The notes below the pieces were generated by a model. It was not told the DNA's origin. It searched no databases and worked only from the letters and a program-made list of their open reading frames with translations. Shown piece by piece: positions 53,401 through 62,034 of a DNA stretch of 64,000 nucleotides (positions within the stretch are counted from its first letter, which is position 1; every line of letters begins with the position of its first letter). The stretch comes from Marinifilaceae bacterium. GTDB lineage: Bacteria; Bacteroidota; Bacteroidia; Bacteroidales; Marinifilaceae. The position numbers and the translations under genes were made by a program. The DNA lies in contig JAOARN010000145.1 of NCBI GenBank assembly GCA_025210485.1, positions 1 to 64,000 on the forward strand. Reading direction: 5' to 3'.

Positions 53401-54765
53401 TTAATGCCATAAAATAGTAGCTTCAATATAATAAAATGCAGCACCTGCAAGATAACCTATTAAAGCTAATAAACTGATTTTCTTAAAATACCAAATAAAA
53501 TCAATTTTTTCCATACCCATAGCAGCTACACCTGCAGCCGAACCAATAATAAGAATACTACCTCCTGTACCAGCACAATAAGCCAGAAATTGCCAAAACG
53601 TACCATCAACGGCAAAAGCGCCAACATTTGGATCAACAGCATACATACCCATTGCACCTGCTACCAATGGCACATTATCAACTATGGAGGACAATACACC
53701 AATCACAAGATTAATAATATATATATTACCTCCAGTAGTTTTATCTAACCAGCTAGACATAATATTTAAATGACCTGCAGATTGAAGAGCTGCAACAGCT
53801 GTCAAAATTCCTAAAAAGAAGAAAATAGTAGCTAAATCTATTTTCTTAAGAACAGAAATAACAGTTAATTGCGATCTTTGCTCTGCTGTTTTCTTCCTTA
53901 CAAGTATCTCTGTTAATGTCCATATAACACCTAATCCAAATAACATTCCCATAAATGGAGGCAAATGTGTTAGAGTTTTGAATACTGGTACAAATAATAA
54001 AGCACAAACACCAACAATCAACATTAATAATTGTTCTTTGTGAGTAGTCAGAATAGCGTTAGAAGATTCATCTAATTTAGGTCTGGTAATATTCCCTTTC
54101 AATGTAAAAGAAACAATGGTCAAAGGAACCAACATTGTAACCAAACTAGGAAGAATAACATCTTTAATAATAGGACCAGTAGTAACATTTCCTTTTACCC
54201 AAAGCATAATAGTTGTAACATCACCGATAGGAGACCATGCACCACCAGCATTTGCAGCTAATACAACCATAGATGCAAAAAACCATCTTGTCTTCTGATC
54301 TTCAATAAGTTTTCGAAGCAATGCAACCAAAACAATTGTAGTAGTAAGATTGTCTAAAGCAGCAGACATAAAGAAGGTAAGAAAACTCAAAATCCATAAC
54401 AATTTAACCTTATTGGTTGTTGTTATTTTATCCGTAATAATTTTGAAACCTTGATATTTATCAACTGTTTCAACAATAGTCATAGCACCTAATAGGAAAA
54501 ATAAAATTTCTGCAATTTCAATCAGGTGATGACCTAACTCGTTCTTAACGAATCTCATTACATGTTCGCTTTCATGCATTCTTGTCCATTCTGGCCAAGT
54601 AACACTATGTCCAAGGGCGATAATCTGAGGTCCATATAGTGCATAAATCGTCCAAGTGAGGACGCCAATTAATAAGGCTGATGCAGCCTTGTCTATTTTT
54701 AGTGGATGCTCCAATGCAATAGCTGCATAACCAAGAACAAACACTACAACCATTAGTAAAAACAT
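53401..54765 (-). CDS. nhaD: NhaD-family Na+/H+ antiporter
   Basis: A 454-residue membrane protein with about 12 hydrophobic segments, of the NhaD/ArsB (IT superfamily) type. The stretches FFMSAALDNLTTTIVLVALLRK, LAANAGGAWSPIGDVTTIMLWVKG and GVLSSIVDNVPLVAGAMGMY with SVDN-like and SPIGD motifs are family hallmarks. It exports Na+ or Li+ in exchange for protons, in keeping with a marine or saline habitat. It stands alone, with a terminator 20 bp past its stop. Confidence 0.93.
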   Translation of the reverse strand: MFLLMVVVFVLGYAAIALEHPLKIDKAASALLIGVLTWTIYALYGPQIIALGHSVTWPEWTRMHESEHVMRFVKNELGHHLIEIAEILFFLLGAMTIVETVDKYQGFKIITDKITTTNKVKLLWILSFLTFFMSAALDNLTTTIVLVALLRKLIEDQKTRWFFASMVVLAANAGGAWSPIGDVTTIMLWVKGNVTTGPIIKDVILPSLVTMLVPLTIVSFTLKGNITRPKLDESSNAILTTHKEQLLMLIVGVCALLFVPVFKTLTHLPPFMGMLFGLGVIWTLTEILVRKKTAEQRSQLTVISVLKKIDLATIFFFLGILTAVAALQSAGHLNIMSSWLDKTTGGNIYIINLVIGVLSSIVDNVPLVAGAMGMYAVDPNVGAFAVDGTFWQFLAYCAGTGGSILIIGSAAGVAAMGMEKIDFIWYFKKISLLALIGYLAGAAFYYIEATILWH

Positions 54766-55226
54766 AGTACGTTGTATTTAATAATTTAAAAATTCAGTTT
54801 TATACCAATTTTTAATAAGTATCATATAAAATGGTATTTCTCGGATAATTAGAAAAACACCAAAAAAACAAATTCCCATAGATTAATATTTCCGAGAATA
54901 TAGTTAACACAAACACTAAAACCTAGATTCAATTATCCACCTCAACTTTTATTCTAAATATTAGGATTAGTATGTCAATCAATATTGAAACAAATATAAT
55001 AATTAGATGATAAGTTATACATAATTTTAAAGCTTTTCGGCAATATTTTTCTCAAAATTTAACAGTTAATAAACTATTATGTTATTAAGCTAAACAAAGC
55101 TTTATATTCAAGCATATTTCTAAGAAACTAAACTACTTAGCAGTGCAAAGTACAGGTTTGATTTATATGTTAAGCGAAACAGAATAATAGCTATTTAATC
55201 ATTTTTATTCTAAAATTAGTTTTTAC
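54766..55226. other. Divergent gap upstream of nhaD and the PorE-like gene
   Basis: A 460-bp stretch with no frame or clear repeat. It is AT-rich and probably holds the nhaD promoter. A weak CAAA near 55147 on the plus strand could be part of a minus-strand box. Confidence 0.3.
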
Positions 55227-55258
55227 TTTGCTATAAGTATTATGCTTTAGTATCTTTG
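55227..55258 (+). promoter_or_regulatory. Bacteroidota-type promoter of the PorE-like gene
   Basis: TTTG at 55227-55230 and TATCTTTG at 55251-55258 are separated by 20 bases, an ideal -33/-7 pair. The leader would be about 115 bases. Confidence 0.7.
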
Positions 55259-55381
55259 ATGATATTTTGATAAATATATATAATAATTATACATCTGGTA
55301 CGTATTTAATTTAATAGATTATACCACTGTTAATAACAAATCTATACAGTCATTATTAGTTAATAGTTTAAAACATAAAAA

Positions 55382-57757
55382 ATGAAATCAGTAAGCATTG
55401 CAAAATTGATAAAACTTGTGTCAGTAAATCTGATTATTTCTATTCTATTTGCTGCCTGTTCAGCCAATTTTTACATCCGAAAAGCTGATAAGCAAAAAAA
55501 GCAAGGGAAATATTTTGTAGCTCAATCCAACTATTTTAATGCTTACAAAAAAATCAAAGACAAAAAGAAAAGAGCTGATATATCTTTAACTATGGCTAAT
55601 TGTATGTCTGAGATTGGTAACATTCGCAAAGCACAAACATGGTATAACAGAGCCCACCGATTTAATGATAGCATACCCGAAGCACTCGAAAAACTTATAT
55701 ACACAAGTATTTCTATCGGAAGATTGGAAAAAATAGATGAATATATAGATAAATACTCTGAAATCGGTCCAGACTCAACAAAACAGCAATTGCTCGAATA
55801 TTACAATAAATTTCAATACTGGAGTAAAAACCCTGGACGATATACAGTAAAACCATTTAAGGAACTCAACTCAAGCAAGGATGAATTTAGTGCTTGTTAT
55901 TTTGGTAATAATGAAAATATTATATTTTTCAGTTCTAACAGAAAACAAAAAAAGACCAAAAAGACAGATCCTATCACTGGTCGATTTTATTCAAATATCT
56001 ACCAAACATCTTATATAAACACAAATCCGAACAAAGAGGGAAAACCAAATTACAGATGGAAGAGACCGAAGTCAATAGGTGATTCTGTCAATTCTAATTT
56101 CGATGACGGGACTCCATTTTTCAGCTTCAATGAAGATAAACTATTATTCAGCTCAACCCGCAAAATAGATAAAAACTTTGTCGGTTCGCAAATCTATACT
56201 GTAGGATTTGACGGAGAAGAATGGGGAGCTGCTCAATTACTAAAGCTATTAGGAGATAGCATATCTGTATCCCACCCTTGCCTATCCAAAGATGGTAAAA
56301 CATTATATTTCGTATCTGATATGGCTGGATCAATTGGAGCTAATGATATATGGAAAATGAAAATAGGAGGAAAAGAAAAATCTCCAGCTATAAATCTTGG
56401 CAGACCTGTAAACTCAGAGTATGATGATATGTTTCCATATGTAAACAGCAAAGGAGATATTTATTTTTCATCAAACCGACCTGGAGGACTTGGAGGACTT
56501 GACATATATGTTTATGTCCGAAATCAGAATGAAGATAAAGGCATGGACTATTATGATGATGACAAAGAAACAAAACCAAAGCTAAGACTTCTTGAACATC
56601 CTGTAAATACAACAGCTGACGATTTTGGCATATGTTTCAAAACGGGAAAAAATGAAGGCTTATTATCTTCTAATAGAAATATGAGAAACGATGATATTTT
56701 CGAATTCAAATACCACCCAATAGTCTATTCATACAAGGTGAACGTATTCGATAAAGAAACTAAACTACCTATTAAAGATGCAATACTTGATGTAGCTTCT
56801 TCGGATGGAGAATTTAACAATAGAAACACCAACGAGGATGGTTTATGCTCTTTTGCACTTATCAAAGATACAGAGTATAGTATATTAGTGAGAGCCGAGG
56901 ATTTTTTGGCAGAAAGATTAGAGGTAAGCACTTACAAACTTAAAGATAGTAAAAACTTTATCGATAGCGTATATCTACAAGCTATAGAGAAACCAATTGT
57001 TCTTCCTAATATTTTTTACGATTTTGGAAAGTGGAATATTAGACCCGAATCCGAAAAATCATTGAATGTGCTTGTTCAAACTCTGAATAATAATCCAAAA
57101 ATCACCATTGAATTAAGTGCTCATACCGACTATAAAGGTAGCGATAAATCAAATAAAGAACTATCACAAAAAAGAGCTGAATCTGTAATGAATTATCTTA
57201 TCAATAAAGGAATAAACAAAGAAAGACTAACTGCTGTTGGATATGGAGAGACAAAGCCTAGAATTATAAACAGAGAAATTTCAGAAAAACATAAATTCCT
57301 TAAAATTTCGGATATGCTTAGTTATGAATTTATCAAAAATTTAAATTTAAGTCAAAAAGAAATATGTAATCAGCTGAATAGACGAACCGAATTCAAGGTG
57401 CTGACAACCAATTTCATTCCTTCTAAAAATTCAAAACAAAAAGAATTAAAAAAAACAGAAAAAAGAAAAACAAGAATCACTAATATCAAAAAACTAAATG
57501 CAAGTTTTTATAGCTTAAGCCTTGGTGAATTTGAAAAAAATACAAAACCCGATATAATATATAATTTCGATCAGGTATTCGAAGTGGATACTCCAAACAA
57601 TAAAGTAATACTAAGTTATGGGATATTCAGTAGTCTTAGTGCTGTAGAGAAGAAACAAAAAGATCTTGCAAAAAAAGGAATAAAAACATCGGTAATAGCT
57701 TGTAGTAAAGGGAAAAAAATTACCTTTGCAGAGGCAAAAAAATTATTAAAAAAATGA
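55382..57757 (+). CDS. PorE-like OmpA/TPR/PD40 lipoprotein (type IX secretion)
   Basis: A 791-residue lipoprotein: lipobox LFAAC (Cys about 26), TPR-like helices (about 30-150), PD40/WD40-like propeller (about 170-425: CYFGNNENIIFFSSNRKQ, FSSTRK, YFSSNRPGGLGGLDIYV), a carboxypeptidase-regulatory-like domain (about 445-530), OmpA-like peptidoglycan-binding domain (about 540-670, with SAHTDYKGSDKSNKELSQKRAESV) and a SPOR-like tail (about 735-791). This domain order matches PorE of Porphyromonas gingivalis, which anchors the secretion ring to peptidoglycan. A good promoter precedes it and no other gene joins it. Confidence 0.85.
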   Translation: MKSVSIAKLIKLVSVNLIISILFAACSANFYIRKADKQKKQGKYFVAQSNYFNAYKKIKDKKKRADISLTMANCMSEIGNIRKAQTWYNRAHRFNDSIPEALEKLIYTSISIGRLEKIDEYIDKYSEIGPDSTKQQLLEYYNKFQYWSKNPGRYTVKPFKELNSSKDEFSACYFGNNENIIFFSSNRKQKKTKKTDPITGRFYSNIYQTSYINTNPNKEGKPNYRWKRPKSIGDSVNSNFDDGTPFFSFNEDKLLFSSTRKIDKNFVGSQIYTVGFDGEEWGAAQLLKLLGDSISVSHPCLSKDGKTLYFVSDMAGSIGANDIWKMKIGGKEKSPAINLGRPVNSEYDDMFPYVNSKGDIYFSSNRPGGLGGLDIYVYVRNQNEDKGMDYYDDDKETKPKLRLLEHPVNTTADDFGICFKTGKNEGLLSSNRNMRNDDIFEFKYHPIVYSYKVNVFDKETKLPIKDAILDVASSDGEFNNRNTNEDGLCSFALIKDTEYSILVRAEDFLAERLEVSTYKLKDSKNFIDSVYLQAIEKPIVLPNIFYDFGKWNIRPESEKSLNVLVQTLNNNPKITIELSAHTDYKGSDKSNKELSQKRAESVMNYLINKGINKERLTAVGYGETKPRIINREISEKHKFLKISDMLSYEFIKNLNLSQKEICNQLNRRTEFKVLTTNFIPSKNSKQKELKKTEKRKTRITNIKKLNASFYSLSLGEFEKNTKPDIIYNFDQVFEVDTPNNKVILSYGIFSSLSAVEKKQKDLAKKGIKTSVIACSKGKKITFAEAKKLLKK

Positions 57758-57831
57758 TTTATCAATTTTCTTCAAATTATTTTCGCTTCTGTAACTACAG
57801 ATATAAATTTTTCTAGCTTAATAGAAGATTA

Positions 57832-57839
57832 TATCTTTG
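57832..57839 (+). promoter_or_regulatory. -7 element of the PurM-like gene
   Basis: TATCTTTG followed by CGC, a near-perfect Bacteroidota -7 box; a TTTG at -33 is not seen. Leader about 145 bases. Confidence 0.5.
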
Positions 57840-57986
57840 CGCAAATATTTTAGAATATAGCACAGTTTTTTCTCAAATAGAATGCAAAAAAATATCATAC
57901 TTGTGTTTCAAAACTGAATTCTAAAATTATAACAAACATTAAGAAATACCATATATAATAATATAACAAATTTATAGGCAAGAGCA

Positions 57987-59156
57987 ATGGCGGCAAACGA
58001 AAGATACGACAAAAGAGGAGTTTCTGCATCGAAAGAAGATGTGCATAATGCTATTAAAAATATTGATAAAGGAGTATTCCCAAACGCATTTTGCAAAGTA
58101 GTACCAGATTATTTAGGAGCTGATCCAGAATATTGTAATATAATGCATGCAGACGGAGCAGGAACAAAATCTTCACTGGCCTATATGTACTGGAAAGAAA
58201 CAGGTGATGTTTCTGTATGGAAAGGCATTGCACAAGATGCATTGATTATGAATATCGATGATCTTCTTTGTGTTGGAGCTGTTGATAATATCCTACTATC
58301 TTCTACTATTGGTAGAAATAAACTTTTGATTCCTGGAGAGGTTATCTCTGCAATTATCAATGGAACAGAAGAACTATTAGAAGAATATCGCAAACTAGGA
58401 GTAAATATTTATTCAACTGGAGGAGAAACTGCTGATGTAGGTGATCTTGTACGCACAATAATAGTAGACTCTACTGTAACTTGTCGCATGAAACGAGAGG
58501 ATGTTATTACAAACGAAGAAATTCAAGCTGGTGATGTTATTGTTGGTCTTGAGTCTTTTGGGCAAGCAAGTTACGAGAAAGAATACAACGGAGGAATGGG
58601 ATCTAATGGTCTTACTTCTGCAAGACATGATGTTTTTTCAAAATACTTAGCTGAAAAATACCCTGAAAGTTTCGATCATAATGTTGATAACGAATTAGTT
58701 TTCTCTGGAAACTGCAAACTAACAGACCCTGTCGAAAACTCAGTTCTTGACGCAGGTAAACTTGTACTTTCCCCTACAAGAACATATGCACCGATTATCA
58801 AAAAAATTCTTGATAAATACAGAAAGCAAATTCATGGTATGATTCACTGTTCAGGTGGAGCTCAAACTAAAGTATTACATTTTGTAGATAATTTACATGT
58901 AATCAAAGATAATATGTTTGAAATTCCTCCTTTGTTCAGGCTAATACATGAACAAAGCAATACTGACTGGAAAGAAATGTACAAAGTTTTCAATATGGGA
59001 CATAGATTTGAATTATATGTACCTGAAGAAATTGCTGCTGACATTATAGAAATATCAAAAAGCTTCAATGTTGATGCCAAAATTATTGGTAGATGCGAAG
59101 CTAATAAAGGGAAAAAATTAACGATAAAATCAGAAAAAGGAGAATTCATTTACTAA
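57987..59156 (+). CDS. purM: Phosphoribosylformylglycinamidine cyclo-ligase (AIR synthetase)
   Basis: Purine biosynthesis step 5: closes FGAM to AIR with ATP. The 389 residues are longer than E. coli PurM (345), as in other Bacteroidota. YDKRGVSASKEDVHNAIKN gives the start, then the glycine-rich HADGAGTKSSLAYMYWK, the DALIMNIDDLLCVGA metal/ATP region and YSTGGETADVGD. The C-terminal half has a GMIHCSGGAQTKVL-type AIRS_C core. The next gene, prfA, is 107 bp downstream on the same strand. Confidence 0.88.
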   Translation: MAANERYDKRGVSASKEDVHNAIKNIDKGVFPNAFCKVVPDYLGADPEYCNIMHADGAGTKSSLAYMYWKETGDVSVWKGIAQDALIMNIDDLLCVGAVDNILLSSTIGRNKLLIPGEVISAIINGTEELLEEYRKLGVNIYSTGGETADVGDLVRTIIVDSTVTCRMKREDVITNEEIQAGDVIVGLESFGQASYEKEYNGGMGSNGLTSARHDVFSKYLAEKYPESFDHNVDNELVFSGNCKLTDPVENSVLDAGKLVLSPTRTYAPIIKKILDKYRKQIHGMIHCSGGAQTKVLHFVDNLHVIKDNMFEIPPLFRLIHEQSNTDWKEMYKVFNMGHRFELYVPEEIAADIIEISKSFNVDAKIIGRCEANKGKKLTIKSEKGEFIY

Positions 59157-59263
59157 TATTCTGACTCGTAAATTTTCCGATATTATTTTTAAAGCTAAAT
59201 CAAGCAAACTTGAAGTATGGATTTAGCTTATTATTAAATTAACAACTCGCAAGACTATATATA

Positions 59264-60349
59264 ATGAGTAACAATATTATATTAGAAAAACTAGAGGGCG
59301 TATTTATCCGATTCAAGGAGGTAAGTCAATTGATTACCGACCCTGAGGTTATGGGTGATATGAAACGCTTTGTAAAGCTAAGTAAAGAGTACAAGGAACT
59401 TGAACTTATTTCGGAAGCTGCAAAAAAATACAAAAATGCAGTAGATACTATAGCTGAATCTAAAGAAATAATTGCCACTGAATCTGACGAAGAGTTAAGA
59501 GAAATGGCAAAAATGGAACTTGAAGAACTTGAAGGCAAGTTGCCCGAAATGGAACAAGAAATAAAACTTCTTTTAGTTCCTGCTGATCCTCAAGATGCTA
59601 AAAATGCTATTCTAGAAATTAGAGCTGGTACAGGAGGTGACGAAGCTAGTATATTTGCAGGTGATTTGGCTAGAATGTATACAAAATATTGCGAAAGCAA
59701 AGGTTGGAGAGTTTCAATTTCTAGCTTTAGTGAAGGAACGTCTGGCGGTTACAAAGAAATTGTTCTTAATATCACAGGCGATCATGTATATGGTATTCTT
59801 AAATACGAATCAGGTGTACACCGTGTACAACGTGTACCTCAAACTGAAACACAAGGTAGAGTTCATACTTCTGCTGCTTCGGTTGCCGTACTACCTGAAG
59901 CTGAAGAATTTGATGTAGAAGTTAAAGAAAGTGATATCAGAAAAGATACATATTGTTCTTCTGGTCCTGGTGGACAGAGTGTGAATACAACATATTCTGC
60001 TATTCGTCTAACTCACATTCCAACAGGTATTGTTGTTACCTGTCAGGATCAAAAATCACAAATTAAAAACCTTGCTAAAGCAATGATCGAACTTAGATCT
60101 AGAATTTACGCAATGGAACACCAAAAATACTTGGATGAAATTGCATCCAAACGTAAGACAATGGTTTCTACTGGTGATAGATCAGCTAAGATTAGAACTT
60201 ACAATTACCCGCAAGGACGTGTTACTGACCACCGTATAAATCTTACATTATATAATTTGTCAGCAATTATCGATGGTGATATTCAAGAAATCATTGATAA
60301 ATTACAAATTGAAGAAAACGCAGAAAGACTTAAAGAAAGCGGATTATAA
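59264..60349 (+). CDS. prfA: Peptide chain release factor 1
   Basis: Recognises UAA and UAG stop codons and triggers peptide release. The 361 residues fit RF1. The catalytic GGQ is in [17 protein letters not shown] (about 229-245), and the anticodon-like PxT loop is PQT in [15 protein letters not shown] (about 187-201). The N-terminal coiled-coil domain 1 is standard. A hairpin terminator follows the stop. The full frame has no odd features. Confidence 0.95.
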   Translation: MSNNIILEKLEGVFIRFKEVSQLITDPEVMGDMKRFVKLSKEYKELELISEAAKKYKNAVDTIAESKEIIATESDEELREMAKMELEELEGKLPEMEQEIKLLLVPADPQDAKNAILEIRAGTGGDEASIFAGDLARMYTKYCESKGWRVSISSFSEGTSGGYKEIVLNITGDHVYGILKYESGVHRVQRVPQTETQGRVHTSAASVAVLPEAEEFDVEVKESDIRKDTYCSSGPGGQSVNTTYSAIRLTHIPTGIVVTCQDQKSQIKNLAKAMIELRSRIYAMEHQKYLDEIASKRKTMVSTGDRSAKIRTYNYPQGRVTDHRINLTLYNLSAIIDGDIQEIIDKLQIEENAERLKESGL

Positions 60350-60364
60350 TTAATATATATTTTT

Positions 60365-60397
60365 AAAGCAGGGATGTTCATTCCCTGCTTTTTTTTA
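60365..60397 (+). terminator. Terminator after prfA
   Basis: AAAGCAGGGA and TCCCTGCTTT pair around a short loop and run straight into a long T tract. Pyrimidine synthesis starts 20 bp farther with pyrF. Confidence 0.9.
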
Positions 60398-60416
60398 ACC
60401 ATAAATATTCCAAAGG

Positions 60417-61238
60417 ATGAACTATCAAGAATTATTCGAACAGATTAAGAAGAAAAAATCATTTTTATGCGTTGGATTAGATAGCGATATCAATAAAATT
60501 CCTACACATCTTCTAAATACAGAAGATCCAGTTTTTGAATTCAACAAAGCCATAGTAGATGCAACTGCTAAATACACTGTTGCATATAAACCAAATATCG
60601 CATTCTATGAATCAAGAGGTGCTGAAGGATGGATAAGTCTTGAAAAAACAGTAAAATACATTAAAGAAAATCACCCTGAAGTATTTCTTATTGCTGATGC
60701 TAAAAGAGGAGATATCGGGAATACATCAAAAATGTATGCTAAGGCCTTTCTTGAAAATATGGAATTTGACTCAATCACTGTAGCACCATACATGGGTGAA
60801 GACTCGGTTACTCCTTTTCTTGAATATAAAAACAAATGGGTTATCCTACTTGCTCTTACCTCAAACAAAGGAGCTTACGACTTACAATTTATTGAAAGTG
60901 ATGGTAAAAAAATGTTTGAATCAGTTATAGAAAAATCTCAAGAATGGGCTAATCAGGAAAATATGATGTATGTCGTGGGAGCTACTAAAGCTGAGATGCT
61001 TTCTGATATTAGAAAAATAATCCCTAATCATTTCCTATTGGTTCCTGGTGTTGGCGCTCAAGGTGGCAGTCTTCAGGAGGTAGCCAAATATGGAATGAAC
61101 AATAATTGTGGGCTATTAGTTAATTCTTCAAGAGGAATTATATTTGCAGATACAAGCGAAAAATTTGCTAAAGTTGCAGAACAAAAAGCAAATGAATTAC
61201 AACTTGAAATGGCTGAGCTATTAACTGAAATAATTTAG
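60417..61238 (+). CDS. pyrF: Orotidine 5'-phosphate decarboxylase
   Basis: Last step of UMP synthesis, decarboxylating OMP. The 273 residues belong to the longer PyrF subfamily of Bacteroidota. The core has [15 protein letters not shown], the catalytic [18 protein letters not shown] (K and D tetrad, about 95-112), [14 protein letters not shown] and [15 protein letters not shown]. The frame starts 20 bp after the prfA terminator, and the following TatD-like gene starts 20 bp beyond its stop. The tandem may form a two-gene operon. Confidence 0.95.
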   Translation: MNYQELFEQIKKKKSFLCVGLDSDINKIPTHLLNTEDPVFEFNKAIVDATAKYTVAYKPNIAFYESRGAEGWISLEKTVKYIKENHPEVFLIADAKRGDIGNTSKMYAKAFLENMEFDSITVAPYMGEDSVTPFLEYKNKWVILLALTSNKGAYDLQFIESDGKKMFESVIEKSQEWANQENMMYVVGATKAEMLSDIRKIIPNHFLLVPGVGAQGGSLQEVAKYGMNNNCGLLVNSSRGIIFADTSEKFAKVAEQKANELQLEMAELLTEII

Positions 61239-61257
61239 CAAGCCCAAAACCCTAAAT

Positions 61258-61911
61258 ATGAGCCTCTTTGATTTACATACACATAATACTAATTCCAAGA
61301 ATTCAATTATTGATCTTGACATTAATAATATACATATGTTTAACAGGGAGGCTTATTTTTCTCTTTCGGCTCATCCAAACAAACTTCTAAATAAAACTGA
61401 ATTGGATATATTTCGAAAAGAAATATCAAGTAAAAACTATACAGCAATCGGAGAAGCTGGACTTGACAAGTATTCCAAGATAAAACTGACTGACCAGATT
61501 GATCAATTTGAAAAAATTATTGAAATATCAGAGACCTACAACAAGGCTCTAATAATTCATTGTGTTGGAAAATTCAATGAAATCATAAATATCAAAAAGT
61601 CTCTAAAACCAAAACAAACGTGGATTATTCATGGTTTTAGAAAAAAATCACAACTTGCCAACCAATTAATCTCTGAAAATATAAAACTATCTTTTGGCGA
61701 CTATCTAACATATGATAAAAAGATACAGGATATTGTTCAGAATATAGATTTATCTAATTTTTTTCTAGAAACTGATGACAAATCGATTGACATCAAAGAT
61801 ATATACTTAAAATGTTCTGAACTAAAAGAGAATATTAATATTGCAAAACTCAACAAAATTTTCACCAATAGTTTCCTCAACAATACAAATTTCAATTCTC
61901 CTTCCAAATAA
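61258..61911 (+). CDS. TatD-family hydrolase
   Basis: Metal-dependent DNase/hydrolase of the TatD amidohydrolase-fold family, 217 residues, somewhat shorter than most (about 255). It starts LFDLHTHNTNSKNS with the first metal pair HTHN, then YTAIGEAGLDKYSK (GE-x-GLD), LIIHCVGKFNEII (third His) and WIIHGFRKK. The last metal Asp lies in ETDDKSIDIKD. It follows pyrF by 20 bp, so the two may be co-transcribed. Its role may be in DNA or peptide turnover. Confidence 0.88.
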   Translation: MSLFDLHTHNTNSKNSIIDLDINNIHMFNREAYFSLSAHPNKLLNKTELDIFRKEISSKNYTAIGEAGLDKYSKIKLTDQIDQFEKIIEISETYNKALIIHCVGKFNEIINIKKSLKPKQTWIIHGFRKKSQLANQLISENIKLSFGDYLTYDKKIQDIVQNIDLSNFFLETDDKSIDIKDIYLKCSELKENINIAKLNKIFTNSFLNNTNFNSPSK

Positions 61912-62034
61912 TTAGTCTTAGGATTATAAAATGTCTTCACTACTTTTTTTAAAAAATCATACCGATTTTATTTACATCAAAAGAGTTTATTTTGTTTATT
62001 CGTAAAATAATTTCAACCATAAAAAAATATTTTA

